Source of the DNA: Streptomyces sp. TLI_146 | GTDB taxonomy: Bacteria; Actinomycetota; Actinomycetes; Streptomycetales; Streptomycetaceae | Direction: 5' to 3' | Assembly (NCBI RefSeq): GCF_002846415.1 | Contig: NZ_PJMX01000001.1 | Location: 4,588,001-4,652,000 of the forward strand | Length of the DNA stretch: 64,000 nucleotides | Part shown: positions 35,169-44,117 of the stretch, one piece after another | Layout of the letters: every line of letters begins with the position of its first letter | Numbering within the stretch: position 1 is the first letter of the stretch | The notes under the pieces: generated by a model | Told to the model about the DNA's origin: nothing | Database searches by the model: none | What the model saw: the letters and a program-made list of their open reading frames with translations, nothing else | Position numbers and translations under genes: made by a program

Positions 35169-36542
35169 TTAATCCCTTTGTCCCGGAAGCGGCCTTTGCC
35201 GCGCCCCCTCGAACCGCTCCCGCCCCTCCGCCAGCTCCACCACCGGCCCGGGGTACCCGGTGGCGGCCAGTTCCGCGGCGGGGAGCTTCCACGGTTCATG
35301 GACGAACCGGTCCGCCACACCCGCCAGTTCCGGGACCCAGCGGCGGACGTACCTGCCGCGCGGGTCGAGGCGTTTTCCCTGGCTCACAGGATTGAGGATG
35401 CGATTCGGACGGGTGTCGTTCCCTGTTCCGGCCACCCATTGCCAGTTCAACTGGTTGTTGGCGATGTCCCCGTCGACCAGCAGGTCGAGGAAGTGGCGGG
35501 CGCCCACCCGCCAGTCCGCGTACAGCGTCTTGGTGAGGAAGCTCGCCGCCAGCATCCGGCCCCGGTTGTGCATCCAGCCCTCGTGGGCGAGCTGCCGCAT
35601 CGCCGCGTCCACCAGCGGATAGCCCGTGCGGCCCGCCCGCCAGGCGGCGATCTCGCGCTCGTCGTCGCGCCACCGGTCGCCCCGGTCGCGGTAGTCGGCG
35701 CTCGCCGCGTCGGGGCGGGCCGCGAGGACCTGGTGGTGGAAGTCGCGCCAGGCCAGCTGCCGTACGAACGCGTCGGCGCCCGGGGAGCCCTCGCGCCGGG
35801 CGAGATGGACGAGTTCGGCCGCCGACAGGGCGCCGAAGTGGAGGAACGGCGAGAGCCGGGAGGTGGCGTCGCCCGCGAGGTCGTCGCGGCCGGATCCGTA
35901 CCCGGCGAGGCCGTCCTTCAGCCAGGCCCGCAGCCGCTCGCGGCCCGCCGTCTCGCCGCCCCCGGCCAGGCCCGGCGAGGTCCCGGTGACCTCGGCGCGC
36001 GGCAGCAGCGGCTCCGAGCCGACGTCGGCGACCGGCACCCGGCGGGGCACCGGCACCACCTCCCGTACGCCCGTCTCGCTCCAGCGCCGGAAGTACGGGG
36101 TGAACACGGCGTAGTGGTCGGTGCCCGCCGGGGTCACCGCGCCCGGGGCGAGCGCCGTCACCACCGCGTCGTGCACCACCAGGGCGCGCCCGCCCAGCGC
36201 CTCCCGCAGCGCCGCCTCGCGCCGCACGGCGTACCGGCTCGGCCCGCCCGCCAGGTGCACCCGGCCGGCGCCCGTCTCGGCCACCACGGCGCGCACCTGC
36301 TCCACCACGTCGCCGGAGCGCACCACGAGGCGTCCGCCGCGGGCCCGCAGCCCGGCGTCCAGATCGGCCAGGCAGTCCGCGAGGAAGGCCCGCCGGTTGG
36401 GCGCGTCGAACCCCGCCGCGCGCACCCCGTCGTCGTACACGAACAGCGGCACGACCCGCTCGGCCTCGCGCACGGCGGCGTGCAGCACGGGGTTGTCGTG
36501 CAGCCGCAGATCGGCGGTGAACAGCGCCACGGAGACGGTCAT
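35169..36542 (-). CDS. phr: Deoxyribodipyrimidine photolyase (class I)
   Basis: Light-driven repair of cyclobutane pyrimidine dimers. The 457-residue protein has the N-terminal antenna domain (VSVALFTADLRLHDNPVL) and the C-terminal FAD domain with RLSPFLHFGALS, FVRQLAWRDFHHQVL and NNQLNWQWVAGTG / NDTRPNRILNP. These are the hallmark flavin- and DNA-contact segments of the bacterial CPD photolyase/cryptochrome family. Ends at a basic tail. The next gene upstream on the same strand is a MazG-like protein, 54 bases away. Confidence 0.93.
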   Translation of the reverse strand: MTVSVALFTADLRLHDNPVLHAAVREAERVVPLFVYDDGVRAAGFDAPNRRAFLADCLADLDAGLRARGGRLVVRSGDVVEQVRAVVAETGAGRVHLAGGPSRYAVRREAALREALGGRALVVHDAVVTALAPGAVTPAGTDHYAVFTPYFRRWSETGVREVVPVPRRVPVADVGSEPLLPRAEVTGTSPGLAGGGETAGRERLRAWLKDGLAGYGSGRDDLAGDATSRLSPFLHFGALSAAELVHLARREGSPGADAFVRQLAWRDFHHQVLAARPDAASADYRDRGDRWRDDEREIAAWRAGRTGYPLVDAAMRQLAHEGWMHNRGRMLAASFLTKTLYADWRVGARHFLDLLVDGDIANNQLNWQWVAGTGNDTRPNRILNPVSQGKRLDPRGRYVRRWVPELAGVADRFVHEPWKLPAAELAATGYPGPVVELAEGRERFEGARQRPLPGQRD

Positions 36543-36596
36543 CCGCCCATCCTCGGGGAGGTCCGCGCCCGGCGCGGGGACGCGCGGCCGGTCGGC

Positions 36597-37067
36597 TCAG
36601 GCCGTGTCCCCGGCCTCCCAGCCCTGCTTCCGCAGCACCGCCGAGACATCCGGCTTGCGGTAGTTCTCCCCCTTGAGGACCTTGCCGTCGGCGCGCAGCA
36701 GCGGGCGGCCGTCGGGGCCCAGTTTGGTCATGTTGGCCCGGTGGATCTCCGCGATGACCGCATCGAGGTCGATGCCGTGGACCAGGGCCGTGCCGTACGC
36801 CACGTACACGACGTCGGCCAGTTCGTGGGCCAGGTGGTCCAGGGTCCCCTCGACCGCGGCCTCCGCCGCCTCGGCCGCCTCCTCCACCAGGAGGTCGCGG
36901 CGGTGGGCTGCGAGGTCCGGCGGGATCTCCGTGGGAGTCGTCCGGGCGTCCAGGCCGAAGGTGGTGTGGAATTCCCGGACCAGCCGGGCAGGGGACGCCG
37001 GTCCGCTCTGCCGCGCTGCCGTCTCCTGGGCGGAGTCCTGTGTGGGGTCCTGTGTGGGGGTGCTCAT
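36597..37067 (-). CDS. MazG-superfamily NTP pyrophosphohydrolase
   Basis: 156 residues. The all-alpha NTP-PPase core has the EExxE-type site (LLVEEAAEAAEAAVEG) and the partner ExxD (HELADVVYVAYG), followed by IHRANMTKLGPDGRPLLRAD, a signature of the phosphoribosyl-ATP-pyrophosphohydrolase-like branch. A disordered 25-residue N-terminus precedes it. It probably hydrolyses damaged or non-canonical (d)NTPs, which fits its place next to photolyase; the two may be co-transcribed. Confidence 0.85.
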   Translation of the reverse strand: MSTPTQDPTQDSAQETAARQSGPASPARLVREFHTTFGLDARTTPTEIPPDLAAHRRDLLVEEAAEAAEAAVEGTLDHLAHELADVVYVAYGTALVHGIDLDAVIAEIHRANMTKLGPDGRPLLRADGKVLKGENYRKPDVSAVLRKQGWEAGDTA

Positions 37068-37191
37068 TCGCCCCAGCTTACTTTTCGCGGGTCAGGCTCA
37101 ACTCGCCTCCCTCGTCCGCCCGTTACGACGTCACCGCGAGCGGGCGGCTGTGCATCTGCTATCCACGCGACGGGGCGCCGGAGGTGGGCGG

Positions 37192-37203
37192 GTGCGTACG
37201 CAC
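37192..37203. promoter_or_regulatory. 12-bp perfect palindrome GTGCGTACGCAC
   Basis: Operator-like dyad between the MazG-like gene and the small-RNA candidate. The half-site TACGCA repeats twice more to the right. Confidence 0.4.
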
Positions 37204-37266
37204 GTACGCATACGCTATCGGCGGGGCGACTGTCCCTGGCGCCTGACTCGGTGTCATAATGTATGG

Positions 37267-37406
37267 GTAGCCCTTCGTGCATCCCCCGTCGCGAAGGGCT
37301 ACATCTATGTGCGGGCGCAGCCGAAGGCGCCCGTGCCCGGTTCCGGGCAGGGCGAAGCTTCACACGGGCAAGGGACTCCCCTCGTGGCCCCCTGCCCGTG
37401 TTTTTT
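37267..37406 (+). ncRNA. Structured small RNA candidate (6C-RNA-like) with intrinsic terminator
   Basis: Two stable stem-loops in non-coding sequence. The first is a perfect 11-bp stem GTAGCCCTTCG / CGAAGGGCTAC with the C-rich loop ATCCCCCG. The second is ACACGGGCA / TGCCCGTGT with CTCCCC in its loop, followed by six T residues, a rare canonical terminator for Streptomyces. A CATAAT box lies at 37255, just upstream. C-rich hairpin loops plus a terminal stem resemble the actinobacterial 6C RNA class. It could instead be the leader or attenuator of the XRE gene 65 bases downstream. Confidence 0.6.
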
Positions 37407-37470
37407 CGAGTTAACAGTGGCGTAGAGTATTTGTGCAAGCCCAGTTCTGACCAGACGGGGTGGGGATCCG

Positions 37471-37887
37471 ATGGAAGACACTCCTGAGCTGACCACGCTT
37501 CAGCAGAAGGTCGCCTACATGGTCGAGAAGACCTTTCCCGGCGAGAACGTCTCGGGGCGCGCGTTCTCCGACCTGGTGAAGGAGCGCGGCGGGCACCTCT
37601 CCCACAGCTACTTCTCCAACATCCTCGCGGGCAAGGTCACCCACCCCTCCGAGGACATCCTCAAGGCGCTCGGGCTCGGCTTCGGTGTCGACTGGCGGTT
37701 CTTCAAGGAGGAGTCCGAGGTCGTCGACGACGTCGTGGCCGGACTCCAGTTCCTCGCCAAGCGGCGTACGGGCGAGATCAGCGGCCTCGCGGGGCGCGGG
37801 CTCGACGACGACGGCCTCTCCGCCGAGCTCCTCCAGTTCGCCCTGTCCCTTCTCGAAGAGAAGAAGGACAGCGGCTCCGAGTCGTAG
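37471..37887 (+). CDS. XRE-type helix-turn-helix regulator
   Basis: 138 residues. The HTH region runs through VSGRAFSDLVKERGGHLSHS and YFSNILAGKVTHPSEDILKA, as in Streptomyces XRE proteins paired with ImmA/IrrE proteases; the C-terminal ~50 residues are acidic and helical. ATG with GGGGTGGGG upstream. It precedes an ImmA/IrrE-family gene by 129 bases, the classic arrangement in which the protease cleaves or controls the repressor. Confidence 0.78.
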   Translation: MEDTPELTTLQQKVAYMVEKTFPGENVSGRAFSDLVKERGGHLSHSYFSNILAGKVTHPSEDILKALGLGFGVDWRFFKEESEVVDDVVAGLQFLAKRRTGEISGLAGRGLDDDGLSAELLQFALSLLEEKKDSGSES

Positions 37888-38016
37888 GCCCGCCGAGTCG
37901 GAGTCCCGTCCCGCCGCACCCCCCCGTATTCACCCACGTTCGTTAAGATGCGCCGATCGATCGCATGTCCATACGCACGCACGCGTGACTACGCCCCGAG
38001 GGACCCAGAGGCTTCC

Positions 38017-38568
38017 ATGTCCATGCGCGAGCTGCGGAGAGAGTGCGAGGCCGGGCTGGCGGACCTGCCGATCCCCGCCCCGTTCAGCGTCGAGGGCCTG
38101 GTCGCGAACATGGAGGCGGCCCGCGGCCGCACCATCGTGCTGCGGGAGCTGCCCGACCGGCTGGCGCGGGTCAACGCCGCCTGCGGGCTCCGGCTCAAGG
38201 CCGGGAACACCAGCTTCGTCCTCTACCGCAGGCGCCCCACCGACTACCAGACCCAGCACGTCATCCTCCACGAGCTGTGCCACGAGTGGTTCGACCACGG
38301 CACGAGTCTGGACGCCGACCAGCTGAAAGCCCTGCTGCCGATGTTCGACACCTCGCTCATCCAGCGCGTCGTCAGCTCCGGCGCCACCGTGCAGGCACGC
38401 GCCCAGTACGACACCCACGACGAGCGCGTAGCCGAGTTCGGGGCCTCCCTCATCCCCCGTATGGCCATGGACGTGACCAGCGACGACATGGTCGGGCGGC
38501 TCGCCAACTCGCTCTCCCGGCCGGTCGCCCACCGCCGCCGGGGCCTCAACCCGTTCCGCAGAGACTGA
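38017..38568 (+). CDS. ImmA/IrrE-family metallo-endopeptidase
   Basis: 183 residues. The zinc protease motif is HELCHEWFDH at residues 85-94, with a downstream acidic ligand likely in DERVAEFGASLIPRM. The family includes ImmA of ICEBs1 and IrrE of Deinococcus, which relieve repression by cutting XRE regulators; the XRE gene just upstream is the predicted target. ATG at 38017 with AGAGG upstream. It is followed 69 bases later by a multi-pass membrane protein that may act as sensor. Confidence 0.85.
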   Translation: MSMRELRRECEAGLADLPIPAPFSVEGLVANMEAARGRTIVLRELPDRLARVNAACGLRLKAGNTSFVLYRRRPTDYQTQHVILHELCHEWFDHGTSLDADQLKALLPMFDTSLIQRVVSSGATVQARAQYDTHDERVAEFGASLIPRMAMDVTSDDMVGRLANSLSRPVAHRRRGLNPFRRD

Positions 38569-38637
38569 CCCCGCGGCCTCCACCCAAGGCCGTGTCCCCA
38601 CCCCGTCCCACCATTCCTGCCCCCGAGGAATCCCCCC

Positions 38638-39900
38638 ATGACTCCGCTCGACCTCGCCGGCTATCTCATAGCCGCGCTGATGACCGCCGTCGCCCTGTGG
38701 CGCATGCCCGCCGCCCTGTGGGGCGACGAGGAGGACAAGCGCCGACGCGCCCTGTGGGGCTGTTACGCCGGGTTCGCCGTCGCCCTGTGGACCAAGACCA
38801 AGGTCGTACGGATCACACTGAACGACAGTGAGGTCACCGACCTCGCCGTCCTCATCAAGCACTACACCGCCACCATCGCCATCCTGGCGATCCTCAGCTA
38901 CATCGTGGCGATCTACGGCCACTTCCCGGACGAGGGCGCGATCCCCCGGCACGTGCGGTTCGCGCGGACCGTGCAGCGGGTCGCCGCGAAGGCGTCCGTG
39001 GCCACGCTGGTCCTGCTGACCGTGCTGTTCTTCACGGTCGTCGACCGTTCCGTACCCTCCGACCGGTTCGTCTCGGACCACGCCGGGCAGTGGGGCGCGA
39101 CGCTCTACATGAGCGTGTTCTACCTGTACTTGGGTGCCTCCTCGGCCGTCTGCGCCTACCAGTGGGCGCTGGCCACCCAGAACGCGCGGGTGCGGCATCT
39201 GCGCCTCGGGCTCGGCATGATGACGTTCGCCATGTTCATCGGCGTCGCCTACACGCTCAGCCGGACGCTGTTTCTGTGGGTGAGTGTGGTCGACCAGCCC
39301 AGCAAGTCGTTCGCGCTGCGCTTCGACGAGATCACCGAGGCCTCGCAGATCGTGCTGTTCGCGTTCTTCGCGCTGGGCGCGTCCATCCCCGCGTTCAGCA
39401 AGGGCTGGCGCCGGGTGCGGCTGTGGCGGGCGCAGGCGCGGCTGCACCCGCTCTGGTACGAGCTGATGACGGCCTTCCCGGACCAGCCGTTCGAGCCGCC
39501 GGCGCCGCTGCTGCGCGAGCTGACGCGCTTCGATGCCCCGGCCGACCTGCGGATCGACCGGTGGGCCGCGGACATCGCGGACGCGGTGGAGAAGCTTCGG
39601 CATTACGTGCCGGACGAGCTGCTGGACGCGGCCAAGCGGGCGGCCGGGGCCGAGGCCGGCGGGTCCGAGGCGGCGGGTCCGCTCGCCGACGCGCACTGGA
39701 TCAAGGCCGCGCTCGCCGCGAAGGCCGAAGGCGCCGCCGCGGGGCGGGCCGCCGTGATCGAGCCGCAGCACGCCACGGACCAGGACGGCGAGGTCGCCTG
39801 GCTGGTACGGGTGGCGTCCGCGTACAAGACGATTCCGCACGACCGGGCCCGCCAGGTGCTTGCGTCGACGCGGGCCGGAGCTCAGGAGGCCACCGCGTGA
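38638..39900 (+). CDS. MAB_1171c/DUF6545-family multi-pass membrane protein
   Basis: 420 residues. Seven or so membrane helices (residues 1-250) are followed by a soluble C-terminal domain (WRRVRLWRAQARLHPLWYEL ... RIDRWAADIADAVEKLRHYV) typical of proteins annotated as MAB_1171c-family putative transporters. These are repeatedly found beside XRE and ImmA/IrrE genes in Streptomyces. No transport motif is visible; a receptor that activates the protease is an alternative. The stop overlaps the next GTG (GTGA). Confidence 0.75.
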   Translation: MTPLDLAGYLIAALMTAVALWRMPAALWGDEEDKRRRALWGCYAGFAVALWTKTKVVRITLNDSEVTDLAVLIKHYTATIAILAILSYIVAIYGHFPDEGAIPRHVRFARTVQRVAAKASVATLVLLTVLFFTVVDRSVPSDRFVSDHAGQWGATLYMSVFYLYLGASSAVCAYQWALATQNARVRHLRLGLGMMTFAMFIGVAYTLSRTLFLWVSVVDQPSKSFALRFDEITEASQIVLFAFFALGASIPAFSKGWRRVRLWRAQARLHPLWYELMTAFPDQPFEPPAPLLRELTRFDAPADLRIDRWAADIADAVEKLRHYVPDELLDAAKRAAGAEAGGSEAAGPLADAHWIKAALAAKAEGAAAGRAAVIEPQHATDQDGEVAWLVRVASAYKTIPHDRARQVLASTRAGAQEATA

Positions 39901-40523
39901 CCGGCACGACCCCCACCCTCGACAGCCGCACCGCCGGGCTCGACGACCCCGCCCGGCGTCCCGTCGCCCTCGCCGTCACCAACGTCCTCCAGCCCCGCAA
40001 CTGCCTCCTCGTCGGCATGCTCGGCATCGGACTCGCGGCGGCGGGCGACTGGACCGGTCTCCTGTGGGGTTTCCTCGGCGCGCTGTGCGCGGGGCTGATC
40101 CCGGCCGGGTACATCGAGTGGGAGCGGGGGCGGGGCACCTGGGGCGACCGTCATGTGGTCGACCGTACGAAGCGGGCGCCGATCTTCTTCGTCATCCTCG
40201 GCTCGATCGGCACGGGTTCGCTGGTCATGGTCCTCGGGGACGCGCCCGTCGGGATTCTCGCGGCGATGCTGGGGCTGTGGGTGATGACGGTGGGGCTGCT
40301 CGCGGTGAACACGGTGTGGAAGATCTCGGTGGACGCGTCGGTCGCCTCGGCGGTGGTCGCGCTGCTGGCGGCGGTCCAGCGTGAGCCGGGGTGGCTGCTG
40401 CTGTATGCCCTGACCGTGGCGGTCTGCTGGTCGCGGGTGGCGCTGAGATACCACACGGTGGGGCAGACGGTGGCGGGGGCGGCGCTTGGGGCGGCGACGG
40501 CGTCGGCGTTCCTGTTCGTCTGA
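39897..40523 (+). CDS. PAP2-like membrane protein
   Basis: 208 residues, about six helices. The C-terminus CWSRVALRYHTVGQTVAGAALG matches phosphatase motif 3 of the PAP2 superfamily, with the nucleophile-position His kept. Motif 2 reads KISVDASVAS, where a His/Gly-type position looks like Asp, and motif 1 is weak (DRTKRAPIFF). It could be an altered lipid phosphatase or a lipid-binding relative. GTG start overlaps the DUF6545 stop behind AGGAGG: last gene of the XRE-protease-membrane module. Confidence 0.68.
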   Translation: MTGTTPTLDSRTAGLDDPARRPVALAVTNVLQPRNCLLVGMLGIGLAAAGDWTGLLWGFLGALCAGLIPAGYIEWERGRGTWGDRHVVDRTKRAPIFFVILGSIGTGSLVMVLGDAPVGILAAMLGLWVMTVGLLAVNTVWKISVDASVASAVVALLAAVQREPGWLLLYALTVAVCWSRVALRYHTVGQTVAGAALGAATASAFLFV

Positions 40524-40563
40524 CCTCGACGACGCACGGCCCGCTGCGCGGTGGCTTGTTCGT

Positions 40564-40703
40564 CATCTGCGCCCCGGTGGCGGGCTGGTCGCGCAGTTCC
40601 CCGCGCCCCTAAATGCTCGTGGCTGAGCTTGGCTTTCCGGCTGCGGCGGACTACCTAGGGGCGCGGGGAACTGCGCGACCAGCCACCCACCGGCCCGCAG
40701 ACA
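40564..40703. repeat. Dispersed palindromic repeat, copy 2
   Basis: Both arms present (GGCTGGTCGCGCAGTTCCCC and complement, ending CCGGCCCGCAGAC). Between convergent gene ends: 40 bases after the PAP2-like stop and 21 from the MFS stop. Confidence 0.88.
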
Positions 40704-40724
40704 AACCCCGGGCCGTCACAGCCG

Positions 40725-42344
40725 TCACATGTGGATCGGGCCCGCATCCCCGCCCTCCGTCGGATGCGGATGCGGTGGACCCTTGCGGTACAGGATGACC
40801 GTCACCAGCAGCCCCAGCGCGAAGAACCCCGCAGACCACCAGTACGCCGTGGCGTAACTGTGCAACTGGGCCTCGGCCAGCACCGAAGGCGTCGGCTGCT
40901 TGCCCACCAGGTAGCTGGTCGCCGCGCTCGTGGCGAGCGTGTTCAGCAGCGACGTACCCACCGAACCCCCCACCTGCTGGCTGGTGTTCACCATCGCCGA
41001 CGCGACACCCGCGTCATGCGCCGCGACCCCCGCCGTGGCCAGATTCATCGCCGGGGCGAAGATCAGCCCCATCCCCGCCCCCAGCACCAGCAGCGGCGGC
41101 AGGACATGCGCGGCGTACGTGCTGTCGACGTCCAGGGCGGTCATCCACACCAGCCCGGCCGCGCCCAGCCCCATGCCCAGCGGCACGATCGGCTTCGCGC
41201 CGACCTTGGGCACGACGTTGTTCTGGGCGATCACCGAGGACGCGATCATGATCACGACCATGGGGATGAAGGCGAGCCCGGTCTTCACGGGCGAGTAGCG
41301 AAGGACCTGTTGCAGGTAGTACGTGAGGAACAGGAACACCCCGAACATCCCGGCACCAGAGATGAACATGGCGAGGAAGGAGGCTCCCCGGTCCCGGTCG
41401 AGCACCACCCGTAGCGGCAGAAGCGGATGCGTGGCGCGCAGTTGCCACAGGACGAACGCGACCAGCAGCACCCCGCCCGCCGCCAGGAACCCCCACGTCT
41501 GGACCGAACTCCAGGAGTGCTTCTCGGCGTTGGAGAAGCCGTACACGATGCAGAACAGACCCGCCGAGACCAGCACCGTACCGGGGATGTCCAGTTTCGG
41601 GCGGTCGGCCGGGGCTCCCGGGTGGAGCAGGCGCAGGGCGCCGAGGAAGGCGATCGCCGCGAAGATGAGGTTCACGTACAGGCACCAGCGCCAGTTGAGG
41701 TACTCGGTGAGCAGTCCGCCGAGCAGCAGGCCCACCGCACCGCCGGTGCCCGCGATGGCGCCGTAGATCCCGAAGGCCTTGGCGCGTTCCCTCGGGTCGG
41801 TGAACGTCGTGGTGAGCAGGGACAGCGCGGCCGGTGCGAGCAGCGCGCCGAAGACGCCCTGGAGGGCGCGGGCGATGACCAGGACGGAGAAGCTGGGCGC
41901 CGCGCCGCCGATCGCGGAGGCCACGGCGAAGCCGATCAGTCCGGTCAGGAAGACGGCCTTGCGGCCCACCAGGTCCGCGACGCGCCCGCCGAGCAGCAGC
42001 AACGAGCCGAAGGCCAGGGCGTACGCGGTGACGATCCACTGGCGGTTGCCGTCGCTGAAGCCGAGATCGCTCTGCGCGGAGGGCAGGGCGATGTTCACGA
42101 TGGTGGCGTCCAGCACCACCATCAGCTGGGCGACGCCGATGACCGCGAGGACCAGCCAGCGGTGTTCATGGGCGGCGCCCTGATGCCCGACGCGCCCGGC
42201 AGCGGCGGCGGCCGCCGTGGCCGCGCCCCCGCCGCGCAGTGGCAGACCGTCGGCACTCTCCTCCGGTGCCGACGGACCTGCCGAAGCGGCGGCTATCCGT
42301 TCCGACCTGCCCTCTTCGACGGCGTCCTTGGTATGGCGACCCAT
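40725..42344 (-). CDS. MFS multidrug efflux transporter (DHA2, EmrB/QacA-like)
   Basis: 539 residues. A disordered ~65-residue cytoplasmic N-terminus precedes 14 helices with DHA2 marks: LMVVLDATIVNIALPSAQSD (helix 1), GGRVADLVGRKAVFLTG (loop 2-3), ARALQGVFGALLAPAALSLL (helix 4). The C-terminus is His/Pro-rich (PPHPHPTEGG). ATG preceded by AAGGAGA. The divergently unrelated PucR-type regulator upstream on the same strand could control it. Probably exports a hydrophobic antibiotic or dye. Confidence 0.92.
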   Translation of the reverse strand: MGRHTKDAVEEGRSERIAAASAGPSAPEESADGLPLRGGGAATAAAAAAGRVGHQGAAHEHRWLVLAVIGVAQLMVVLDATIVNIALPSAQSDLGFSDGNRQWIVTAYALAFGSLLLLGGRVADLVGRKAVFLTGLIGFAVASAIGGAAPSFSVLVIARALQGVFGALLAPAALSLLTTTFTDPRERAKAFGIYGAIAGTGGAVGLLLGGLLTEYLNWRWCLYVNLIFAAIAFLGALRLLHPGAPADRPKLDIPGTVLVSAGLFCIVYGFSNAEKHSWSSVQTWGFLAAGGVLLVAFVLWQLRATHPLLPLRVVLDRDRGASFLAMFISGAGMFGVFLFLTYYLQQVLRYSPVKTGLAFIPMVVIMIASSVIAQNNVVPKVGAKPIVPLGMGLGAAGLVWMTALDVDSTYAAHVLPPLLVLGAGMGLIFAPAMNLATAGVAAHDAGVASAMVNTSQQVGGSVGTSLLNTLATSAATSYLVGKQPTPSVLAEAQLHSYATAYWWSAGFFALGLLVTVILYRKGPPHPHPTEGGDAGPIHM

Positions 42345-42443
42345 GGCATACGTCTCCTTACGAGGGGATACGCGGCCCTTCCTCACGCTAAGGGGAGGTT
42401 CGGCGTTCCGCCACGCGAGTGACATGTGGGACGCGCCCGGCCT

Positions 42444-42588
42444 TTGTCTGCGGGTGTGTGGGTGGCTGGTCGCGCAGTTCCCCGCGCCCCTTAGGTGCCG
42501 CTCCGCGGCAATCCCCGGGGCGGCCCGAAGGGGCGCATTTAGGGGCGCGGGGAACTGCGCGACCAGCCCACCACTCAGCCGCAGACAG
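42444..42588. repeat. Dispersed palindromic repeat, copy 3
   Basis: Full element with inner hairpin TGCCGCTCCGCGGCA. Ends 6 bases from the PucR-type regulator stop codon, and lies 99 bases upstream of the efflux gene start. Confidence 0.88.
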
Positions 42589-42594
42589 AGGCTG

Positions 42595-43803
42595 TTACAG
42601 CATCCCGGGCCGCCGGGGCGGCAGCGCGCCGCCCGGCGAACCCAACAACCGGAAACGTAAGGCCACTTCGAGCTCGAAGCGGGCGTCCGGGTCGTCGAGC
42701 GCGGACCCGAAGAGCTCCTCGATCCGGCGCAGCCGCTGGCGTACGGTCTGCGGGTGCAGCGCCAGCTGGTCCGCCACCTCGGGCGCACTGCCCCGATGGG
42801 ACCGCAACCACACCAGGAGCGTGGTGGCGAGCCGGGTCGCCTGCTTCGGGGTGAGGTCGTCCAGGGGGCGCAGGCGCCGCTCGGTGAACAGCCTCACCAG
42901 CGGCTGGTCCCCGAGGAGCAGCAGATCGGGCAGGTGCTCCTCGCAGCGGACGATCCCGGCGGGCCGTACGAGGCGGGCGAGCAGCGTACGCGCCCAGCGC
43001 AGCGAGTCCGCCGCCATGGCGAGCGGCACGGTCGGCCCGACGACCGCCCCGCGCACATCGAGCGCCCCCGTGAACGCCAGGTCCCCGAAGGCCGTCGCCG
43101 GGTCCGGGACCAGCAGATACGGATCGGGGCCGTCCAGATCGGCGAGGACCGCCGGGGGCAGTCGGCGGTGCGTGCGGTCGCGCTCGGCGGGCGGTCCGAG
43201 CGCGACGCACGCCACAGTCTCCGGCAGCGTCCAGCCCGCCGCCACCGCGGCCTGTTCGAGTGCGGACGGCGCCGCGCCGGACACGATCCGCCCCAGCAGA
43301 TGGTGGCGCCGCCGCCCCAGCGCACCCGCCTTGTCGGCCTGCGCCTCGGCGTAGCCGCGCACCGAGACGGCCGAGATCTCGTCGATGTGCGCGAACACCG
43401 CCTCCGCGAGCAGCACCACCTGGTCGGCGCCCATCCCGGCCCGCCGCGCCGCCCGCGCGTACCGCCGCCAGGCGACGCGCGCCCCGAGCCGGTACGCGGC
43501 CTGGAGCGCGTCGAGACTGCGGCCCTCCGCGAACTCGCCGCGCCCCAGCACCCAGTAGACCCGCCACCGGTCCTCGCGCCGGTCACCGTCCGGTGCCGCG
43601 CCGCCCTCCACCAGGTCCGCGAATTCGGCCAGCGCGGTTTCCACGCCGCGCTGTATTCCGTATCCGAATTTTCCGTCCAGCGGTCTGGAGAATTCCGGTA
43701 CGTGCAGTCGTATCTGCCGGATCACCTCGGCCGCCGTGGAGCGCTGTTCCTTTCGCAGCTCGGCGGCGAGAGAACTCGGCAGAGCAGCCCAGGGCCCGGC
43801 CAT
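42595..43803 (-). CDS. PucR-family (CdaR-like) transcriptional regulator
   Basis: 402 residues. The C-terminal PucR helix-turn-helix reads LLVWLRSHRGSAPEVADQLA / LHPQTVRQRLRRIEELFG, and the middle is a GGDEF-like regulatory fold typical of the family. The N-terminal ~170 residues are helical and probably sense a ligand. ATG at 43803 lies in an AT-richer region. It sits upstream of the DHA2 efflux gene on the same strand but is separated from it by repeat copy 3, so the link is only positional. Confidence 0.88.
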   Translation of the reverse strand: MAGPWAALPSSLAAELRKEQRSTAAEVIRQIRLHVPEFSRPLDGKFGYGIQRGVETALAEFADLVEGGAAPDGDRREDRWRVYWVLGRGEFAEGRSLDALQAAYRLGARVAWRRYARAARRAGMGADQVVLLAEAVFAHIDEISAVSVRGYAEAQADKAGALGRRRHHLLGRIVSGAAPSALEQAAVAAGWTLPETVACVALGPPAERDRTHRRLPPAVLADLDGPDPYLLVPDPATAFGDLAFTGALDVRGAVVGPTVPLAMAADSLRWARTLLARLVRPAGIVRCEEHLPDLLLLGDQPLVRLFTERRLRPLDDLTPKQATRLATTLLVWLRSHRGSAPEVADQLALHPQTVRQRLRRIEELFGSALDDPDARFELEVALRFRLLGSPGGALPPRRPGML

Positions 43804-43856
43804 GGGGGCGAGTATGGGTGGTTGTTACTCACCGGTCAATGGCCTGGCGGAGGCCG

Positions 43857-44117
43857 TCAGAGGCTGCGTACGAAGGCGCTGAAGGCGGCGGGGCCGACGA
43901 TGAAGGCCCCGCCGTCCGGGTTCTTTGAGTCGCGGACGGCGATGCGGTGGGGTTGGGCGGCGATTTCGACGCAGTTGCCGCCGGTGTCTGAGCTGTACGA
44001 CGACTTCTGCCAGGCGGCCGCGCCGAGGGGAGCACACTCGACGCAGTCGCCGCCCGTGTCACCGCTGTACGACGACTTACGCCAGCGGGCGCTTGCCAGG
44101 TACTCGTTGGTCCCCAT
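43857..44117 (-). CDS. DUF397-domain protein (two tandem units)
   Basis: 86 residues. Two DUF397 units in tandem: RWRKSSYSGDTGGDCVECAP and AWQKSSYSSDTGGNCVEIAA, then VRDSKNPDG. DUF397 proteins accompany XRE/DUF5753 regulators in Streptomyces and are thought to modulate them, as in the whiJ-type sets. The gene starts inside the 3' end of the XRE gene (41-base overlap), so they are translationally coupled. Confidence 0.85.
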   Translation of the reverse strand: MGTNEYLASARWRKSSYSGDTGGDCVECAPLGAAAWQKSSYSSDTGGNCVEIAAQPHRIAVRDSKNPDGGAFIVGPAAFSAFVRSL

